Assembly (NCBI GenBank): GCA_002751075.1
Contig: NAOQ01000363.1
Coordinates: 20,019-39,427 of the forward strand
Source: Ichthyophonus hoferi
Lineage: Eukaryota > Opisthokonta > Ichthyosporea > Ichthyophonida > Ichthyophonidae
Direction of reading: 5' to 3'
DNA: 19,409 nt
Program-made: the position numbers and the translations under genes
The notes under the pieces: model-generated
Seen by the model: only the letters and a program-made list of their open reading frames with translations
Database searches by the model: none
Told to the model about the DNA's origin: nothing
Shown here: piece by piece, positions 1 to 8,700 of the stretch
Position numbering within the stretch: position 1 is the stretch's first letter
Layout of the letters: each line of letters opens with the position of its first letter

Positions 1-54
<54 letters not shown>
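1..54. repeat. Poly-T tract of 54 bases at window edge
   Basis: The window opens with 54 uninterrupted T residues. This could be a homopolymer inside an intron, or the reversed poly(A) tail of a retroposed copy on the minus strand. The T/C-rich bases that follow (55-464) show no recognisable element. They are an intron of FANCD2 ending in the acceptor ATAG at 464. Confidence 0.9.
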
Positions 55-464
55 CATTTGTTTTTGTTATTCTTTCCTTTGCCATGTCTATATATACCTA
101 TCATAACCACCTTTACTGCCACATTTACTAATTTAGTTCTTTTTTTTTTGTAAACATTATTTACTCTCTTTCGCGCTTTCTCTTTCACTTCTTTTTCTCT
201 ATTTTCCCTACTTGTATTACTATCTTTTCGTTTCTATCCTTATATACCCTTATTTCTATTGTTATTTTATTCTTTTCCCTTCTGTCTAATGTCTTTTAAA
301 CTCAATGATCTATCATCACTTAGTCGCATATATTTTCACTCATAAAAACATTTACACACTATCTCTAGTGGTTGTCTTAACACAGCAGCTATCATACTAC
401 TATACTGTTTGTAATGGTATAATCAGTGCAATATACTAACTATACTAACATGGTCTATCTATAG

Positions 465-2716
465 GATGATCCTGAAATGCATGGCAAGGTTATAATGCGA
501 TTACAAAACATAGTAGATCTCGAAGCCCAATTAGAAACCTGTCTGGTTAATTGTCCCTACTACAGGTATGCAAGGATCCACTTAATACATAAATCGATAG
601 GTATTGATTGGTTGGTTGGTTCCCTTATTATGGCCAGGGATAAAGACCTACTATTGGTGGATTTAGTTAATTGTGATTATGACGTATTTATTTGGAAAGG
701 TTGTTTACAGAAAGATGTGTGGAAATCAGGTGGGGATTTTATAGGAATAGTGTGATTGGGCCTTGGTTTTAATATATGGATTCCTAAGATAGTATCTATA
801 TAGTTGCATATACTTAAATCAATATCTGCTACTAATTTTATCTCATGATATTTTATTAAATAATCAGCCAATGACAATTCATTATTAACTAATGGGGTGT
901 TAAAACTTCCAACAATATGCTCCCATTCGCTTTCCACATGTTATTCACTTCCTAATTAGGCGAATCGGCTCATTAATACATCACAATGACGCATACCTTG
1001 CCTTAATAATCCACGTGCACACAGTGTTCCACAGTTTCTCCTCAACCCCGATGATCGAGGTGCCAAGAAAACAATGCCTACTTTAAGTCAAAAACCACTG
1101 AAGGAGACCACCTTGTGCAAGCCTGGAAAGGTTGATAAAAGTGCAATGTATGCGCCTAATCCCTCCTTTATACATACATACTTCCCCTACATGCAGTCCG
1201 TATAGACTTATTAGGTGATAATGGTGGGCTGATAGAAAATATATGAGACTCATAGTATGCATTCGGATAAAGAGTATGTATATATATGGCCCGTAAGAAA
1301 AGGATGTTTGTTTTAAAGTATTTTCATATATTTCAATGGGAGTGGTCCCAGGTAAGGCTATACACGGTTGTACTATGTAGGGCTTATACTATATAAGGCT
1401 ATACTATATAAGGCTATACCATGTAAGGTTATACTATATAAGGCTATACTATGTAAGGCTATACTATACAAGGTTTTCCCTATCTGTCTCCTTTTCCTTC
1501 TCTGTGTTAATTCTATTGGGGGTTGGTTGGGGGGGTGGGTAAACCAATCAGGATGCAAAAGGTACGACCATATTTTCGTGAACTAGAGCTGGAAGCCTTA
1601 GTAATTTTAAAATGGAACAGCACAATGCAACACCATATGTTAGATACCTGTATGGAGGTAAGTAACTATGGATAGGCATAGGTATGTTTAGCTTGGCTTG
1701 GTATCTATAGTAATTTGGATTGCCTCGGTAACTATTAATAACTATTATTAGCTATTGCGTATGTTATGTTATGTTATGTTATGTTTTGTTTTGTTTTGTT
1801 TTGTTATGTTATGTTATGTTATGTTATGTTATGTTATGTTATGTTATGTTATGTTATGTTATGTTATGTTATGTTCCCCTCACACTAATATATATGTATG
1901 TTGTGCTTCAATCTCTAATATTATTCTTTCCATGCTTCCCTTACCCTCTCCTATCCACCTCTTTTCCGCTTCCATTTGTTCTTCAAGAATACCAATCAAA
2001 TTGAGATAATCGAACTTAAGCTACCCCATGTCCGATTCCTACTGGATGATCTGGCCTTGAAACTCAATCATGTCTTTGGACCTAAAAAGCCTAGCTTCCT
2101 GTCTACCAATAAGAAGGGGCCAGACATGGAGTACACGTGCCTAAAAAGATATACTATGATAGAGGTAAGTGAGATATAGTAGATAGAGAGAGTTGAGATA
2201 TACTATGATAGAGGTAGGTAGCTGAGATATACTAGACAGAGTTAGGGGGGTCTGTCTATCTATATCTTATTTCCTTCCCTCTCCTATCTCTCTCCCTTGC
2301 CTTTCTTGACATTGTATGTAGTCACCCTAGTGTGCTGTAGTGCTTGCTGCCTACCATTATCACTCTTTCCTAGCCTTGTTACCCCTTGTTACCTTATTAT
2401 CAATTATATATTTTTCATTCGTTGTCATATACCAATCACCTCCCTTATTTTCTTTATTATTACTGGCATTTCTATTTCTTCAACCACCATGACAATTATC
2501 TAATTCTATTTTTGTTTTGTTTTTAAAACATAATGCAAGCCTCATTGAGTAATAATTAGATTAAGGATACTATTAAATCTATATGAAGGTTTTTTTTTTT
2601 TTAAAAAAAAACATTTCATTCCGATAGGTTATTGATAAAGTGATTGATCTTCTGCCGGCTTTGTGCACCCATCTGGAGACTCTTGTCAACCAATATCAGA
2701 CAGTATTGGAGGCAAG

Positions 2717-2747
<31 letters not shown>

Positions 2748-5700
2748 TTGATAATATATAGGATCGTATGTAATATAGTATATAGGATAGTATATAGGAT
2801 AGCATGTAGTAGAGTATATAGGATAGTATATAGTATAGTATATAGGATAGTATATAAAATAGTAAGTAGTCTAATATATATATATATATATGATATAGTA
2901 TCAACATGATATGGCTATACACATGCACGATGGTCTTTTTTCCTACGACCTTTGACATTAGATAGCAAATAATGATATGTTATGAACATATATAATAACT
3001 ATAATATATACAATACCTTTAATATATATCATATTCTTCCTTATTTTTAATATCGACTGTCGATTAGTTACCTAATTTATCTATTTAATTACTTCTTTAT
3101 GCCAATCATTTCACAGCCTTAGTGTTCTAGGTTTAATTAATAATTTAGCTTTCAAAGACTTTTTTAATAATATAATTGGTGGTTATAGAGATCACTAAAT
3201 CGAGGCAGATTATGACTGGTGGATTTAATTAAACAATTGGCGTCACCAATCACAAATACATTTTGTTGTTTATTCCTTCTTCCAGTTTCCTATACGTATT
3301 GTGTATCATTTCTGTTTTTATCTACCAATTATAAAACCTTCAATGCATTATTGGGGCCACCCATTGGCTTTCATTTATATGACGTTATATTATAACATGT
3401 TTTAAAAAACCAATGCCCACCTTCAGGAGAATGACGGAACAGCAGATCTAGTGGATCCTTCTCTTGTAGAGCAGATAGTACCATGTATCAACCTCCTATT
3501 GAAAGTATGTATGACTTGTAACCAATAGTATCCCGTATTGGCCTATCCTTGAATATTTTTCATTGGCCCTGCCATGCCTTACTATGATATCTTTAATGCT
3601 AAACATACTACTAGCTATATATATGTAGTCCTTTATATAGTGTACGTCATAGTATATGTTAATCCTACTGCACGTCATATATATATAGTCCTTCATATAG
3701 CATACGTCATAATATATTAAACCTACTTCACGTCATATATATAGTCCTTTATATAGCATACGTCACTGTATGTTAAACCTACTACACGTCATATATATAG
3801 TCCTTTATATAGCATACGTCATAGTATGTTAAACCTACTACATGTCATATATATATATATATATAGTCCTTTATATCGCATACGTCACTGTATGGGATAG
3901 GTTTTCACAGAAGATGCAATAAGCTTTCCCCACCCTTAACCATCTACCAATCATAACGTAAGACATGAAAAGGAACGTAGGGCAAAAGTACACATGTACT
4001 ATGATATTTATAGCTTTATCCTATACCAATGGCGCCTTACTGGCGGGGTCGATGACCAACCAATAGAGATGTGCGTGTGCGTGTTTTACCAATCATAATC
4101 CCTCCTTTATAGTGCTTTACTCGCCTCTTTACCAGTGATGTATTACGATCCTGTGATCAACGTCATCGTCTAGAAGGTAAGGTTCTACCTATTGGCTCTA
4201 TCCCTTTTTTTCTACCAATCATTTGCCCTCTAATTATTCTATAATTGGCTGGTTCCTATGATGCACACTTTGTACCACTTTTCCTCCCACCTTTTCTAAT
4301 CCACCAATCATCTATCTTCCTGATGCCTTCTGTATGCCCTACCTTGTATTTTAGTTATTATTCATTGGTGCTTCATTGTTCTATTGCCTATTATTGGACA
4401 TATCCCTCTTTCTTTATTTAGCAATCGCCTTTTTCTTTTTATTCCTCTGGTTTATTATCTCTTATCCTCTTAATCATCGTTAATTATTATTGGAAAGATT
4501 AAATATTAACCAATAGATGATGTCTATTAATAGTGTAACTACCAAGTGAAGCAAGCTATTTCTCTAGCTATATATATATATATATTGATATGTATTAATT
4601 AAATCATTAGTGTATTATGTACTCATTAACACGGGTATAGGTGTTAATTACTATGTTTTCATCATATTTTGGAATAAGAAAAGATGGTTTTTATCTGAAA
4701 CTACTGATACAACGTTGACTTTTTAAATTTAATATTACCTTTCTATTGGTGAGTTAATAGTTAATATTATAGAAAGACCCAGTATACCATATATACCATA
4801 TGTTTTCTAATGCATTTCCTACCATTACTAGCGGTGTTGACGGTATTTGGTACACGTACACGTGATATGCGAGGTTCCATTCCTACCCTAGATACACTAT
4901 GTAGAGAAGCCTTTGACTACCTGGCCAAGTTTGGGCCAATGCTGCCTTCCTTGTCTACATGTGCTTCTCTCTTCCGCCTCCATGTAGCACTGGTATGTAT
5001 GTATGATTGGCTAGCACAACATCACAACTTCATAACTTTAGTGTCTCTCTCCTATTGGTCTTAGATTCTATTATTAGATTATTACTCTCTGGATACATGA
5101 TTGGACGGGGATATATATTCCTTTGTTATTTCCTATATATATATGTAAATATATATATATAGGTAGATATATCTATATACAGATGTACTCCTCAGTATAG
5201 CTATCCTTTCTTCTCTGTCTGTTCTGCCCTTCATATGCGATCATATAATGTAATATAATATAATATAGTATAATATAAAATATATTATAATGTAATGTAA
5301 TGTAATATAATTATAATATAGTATAATATATAATACAGTATAATGTAATGTAATCTAATATAAATATAATATAGTATAATATAGTATAATGTAATGTAAT
5401 GAAATATAATATAATAAAATATTATATAGTATATTGTAATATAATGTAATTTAATAAAATATAATATAATATAGTAGAGTGTAATGTAATAAAACAAAAT
5501 AAAATATAATATCGTATAATATAATATAAGGTGCGGGGATAAGTTAGTTAATTGATAGAAACAGACAAACATCTTGTTATTCTCGGTTGATTGCCATTAG
5601 TGCTTAGGACAATACCCACCGACCCGATCAAATTAACCAATAATGAATGAGCCATAAAGCTAACCTTATATTCATATTACACAGCAATTTTCATTAAAGC

Positions 5701-8700
5701 ATGACAACCAATCAAAGGCTACTCTAACCCTACTGTGCTAATATTCTATCTATTCTTCCTTCCTGTAGTGTGAGGCCCTAGGCAACACAACTTCTTTCCT
5801 AAAGTTACTTAGTGTACAGGCTGGTGTATTACTGATGAAGGTCCAGAATAATGCTACCATTCCCATTGGGTAAGGCCACATGAGGCTAGCATTAATTGGC
5901 GGAGTGTTGGTATAAGCATCTGGCTTTACCAGGGTAGACCGTTAAGACTTATATAGATGAAGACCAATAGCTACACATTTTTAAATTTGGTTGGTTTACG
6001 AGCGAGATAGATAGATACATAAATGCTTTCTCAACCATATATATACTTGACATTACTGACTCAGTACTAATCTCTGGGATAGTAAATGTTACTCTGTGGT
6101 TATTGGATAGGTCTATAGTGAGACATGATAATAGACCTATAGAGTGGCTAGGATACTAGGTTGGGGTTACTTGATACTCATGACCTCTAACCAATCATGA
6201 ACTAATGTGATGTTGCAACAACCAATCAATAGCGAGAAGGGGATGGATGGAGAAGAAGGTTTGAAGGGAGAGGAGATTGTTTTTTGTCTGCAACACCACG
6301 TGTGTGCATCAGACCATCCAATCAGCACTCTTGAAAATCTGGTAAATGCCTCTTTTATCATTGGTGCAGGGCCTATTTCCTTTAAATGGTGCTATGCGAT
6401 TGGTTGTATGTACATGCTATCTATAGGTGTGTTTATATATTGTTTTATTTGTATCTTTGCATATATGCCCTCTTTACACTAAATCAATTGCCTATACGTC
6501 ATGTATCCCATCCTAAATACCTTATTGAGTATATTCTATAAATACATGCTAACTGCCAGTCGCTCACAGGTAGATGAGGTCCTTCCCAAGCTATTGGATG
6601 CAGGAGGGAGTAAAGGTACGTCATCTTGATAATGATTGGCTACTTCTATTATCCAATCTTGTTAGTTTTATTTTTTATTGGCGTATTAATACTTTTATGT
6701 AATTGCTCAACTGGTTATTCCTTTCTTATGTCGATATTCTTTGTTTCTGTTTTTATGTTTTTATTTTTATTTTTGTTGCTGTTGCCGTTGCTGTTCTGTT
6801 TTTTTAATTTAAAAATAGTTTGGGTTGGTTTTGGTTTTTGTTTAACAATCATTAAATAATATCATTATATTTTTTATTCTATCCATCTAATTGGGTTGCT
6901 GACATGAGCAAGAGCACGTTGGTTAATATAATTGGTTGGTATATTACTTGGATTGAGTTGTGAATTTTTTGACTGTGTTATGTGTCTTACACAAGATGCT
7001 TTTCATGGGGAAATATACGGGTTTACTAGGAGATTTTGTTATGACTGACAGTATTTCCCAGACCTCTTTTGTCTAACACAACTTGGTGTAGTAATATTAG
7101 CTACTGATGGATTGTAGTTTTAAAATTATAGTAATATTGGCTACTGGTGAATTGTGGTTTTAAAATTGTAGTAATATTAGCTACAGGTAAATCGTATTTT
7201 AAAAATTATATTAAGATTAGCTACAGGTAGATTGTAGTTTTAAAATCATGAAGACCTACCTATCCAACACATAGTGAGTTCTATATGTTATGATTTTAAA
7301 CATGTTTTATTATTGGCCCTGCTGACAGGCCACCTGTCTCCATCTTAGTTTGGCAAGAAAAGGTCTAGTTGTTATGCCAATGAACTGCTTATCTCTTATA
7401 GGGTGAATGTCAGACCATGATAAAATATTTAAAACTAACGGATGTCGCAGGTTGGATGGTAGCGGTAGCGCACATCAAGGGGGTGTGTAATGGGGTGGTC
7501 ACCCAGTTGAAGAAACCCGACCAGCAAGAGGGAAGTGGCGACGAGGGTAAGGCTATATATATATATATATATAGTTCTGTCTTATCTGTATGGCTAACAG
7601 TCGCGGAAAGAATGTTGGTTGGCTGGTTGGTAGTGGTAGCTACTAGAGGTGTAGGACTAGATGGTTTTATTATGATCTTTCACGGCTACCATTGTAGCAG
7701 TAAAAGGATATAAGGGTCATTGTACACCCTGAATCTATTAATAGTTACATACCTTTCCTCCAATGTGAAAGAATTATTGCTCCGACGTCATCCTTAACCC
7801 CTCCCCCTTGTATACGTGATATTTAACCAATAATGCTTTTTTGGAATTCGGGGTTTCCCATTGGCGCAGATTTGTTTGCACTAGTTATTAATAGCACACC
7901 CTCACCCTCCTTTTCTGTATGTGATGATAATGATAGGACGGGGCGATAATTAATAACTAAATTAAACGAGGGTGATTGGGTACTTAAACAGATGTAGCCA
8001 ATGAAACGGGTCGTGTAGAAAGGAGAATGGACCGGCTTAATCAATTAGTATTGTAAGTAGTAATTCACTTGGTTTTTATATATCGCCCTTGATTGGCGAG
8101 ATATGACCATATATCTATTAGTCATTAATATCTATATTGTGATTGGTTCCCCTACATTCTGTGGTTCTTGCCTAGGTGTTAACTTCTCTGTTTAATGGTT
8201 TTATATCATGCATGTGATATCCTATTGGTTTTTATGTCCTCGATGTTTCTTTGTCATAGTTAGTTTACCAATATATCTGAATTTCTGTGCTTTTAAAATA
8301 CCCCATATCATTAGTGGAGAAATTAATGGTATGATGGAATTGGCTGATACCTGATAAGATGTATAATACAGCATTAATAGACGAAAGAAAAAGAGAAAGG
8401 GAAAGAATAAGCGAAGATAAATAGAGAGAAAGATAGCCCTGATTGGTGGAATATCATATGAAGTGACCAATGATTATGTGGGAATATCACACCATGCACA
8501 CCACCATGTACCCCATGCTCACTTCCTATCATAGATTGTTCTCTCGAACTGCCATCAAAGTCAAAGGGATAGAAAGGAGGTCGATTATAGCGGTGCTCCT
8601 ACGAACTGGTAGAGCTTTCCTAGAGGCTTTCCTAAAACATGCCATGCCCTTTATTGTTTTACATTTTCGCTCATTTAAGGTGGGTTTTTCCCTCCCTTTC

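Noticed and set aside
1131-1136. Donor GTTGAT after CCTGGAAAG in the FANCD2 linker exon
   Set aside because: It leaves phase 0 and does not fit the next exon; GTATGC at 1148 fits both phase and consensus.
3616-3894. CRISPR-like array
   Set aside because: Copies abut one another with no unique spacers, and the host is eukaryotic. It is a minisatellite.
5285-5572. Minus-strand 95-codon open frame rich in Tyr/Ile/Leu
   Set aside because: It is a translation of the 5-bp TAATA satellite; no composition of a real protein. The same holds for the frames at 8930-9229, 2640-2958 and 1755-2009.
6626-6859. Hydrophobic 77-residue frame that resembles a small membrane protein
   Set aside because: It lies in a T-rich part of a FANCD2 intron, begins just after the donor, and any T-rich DNA reads as Phe/Leu. 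No other support.
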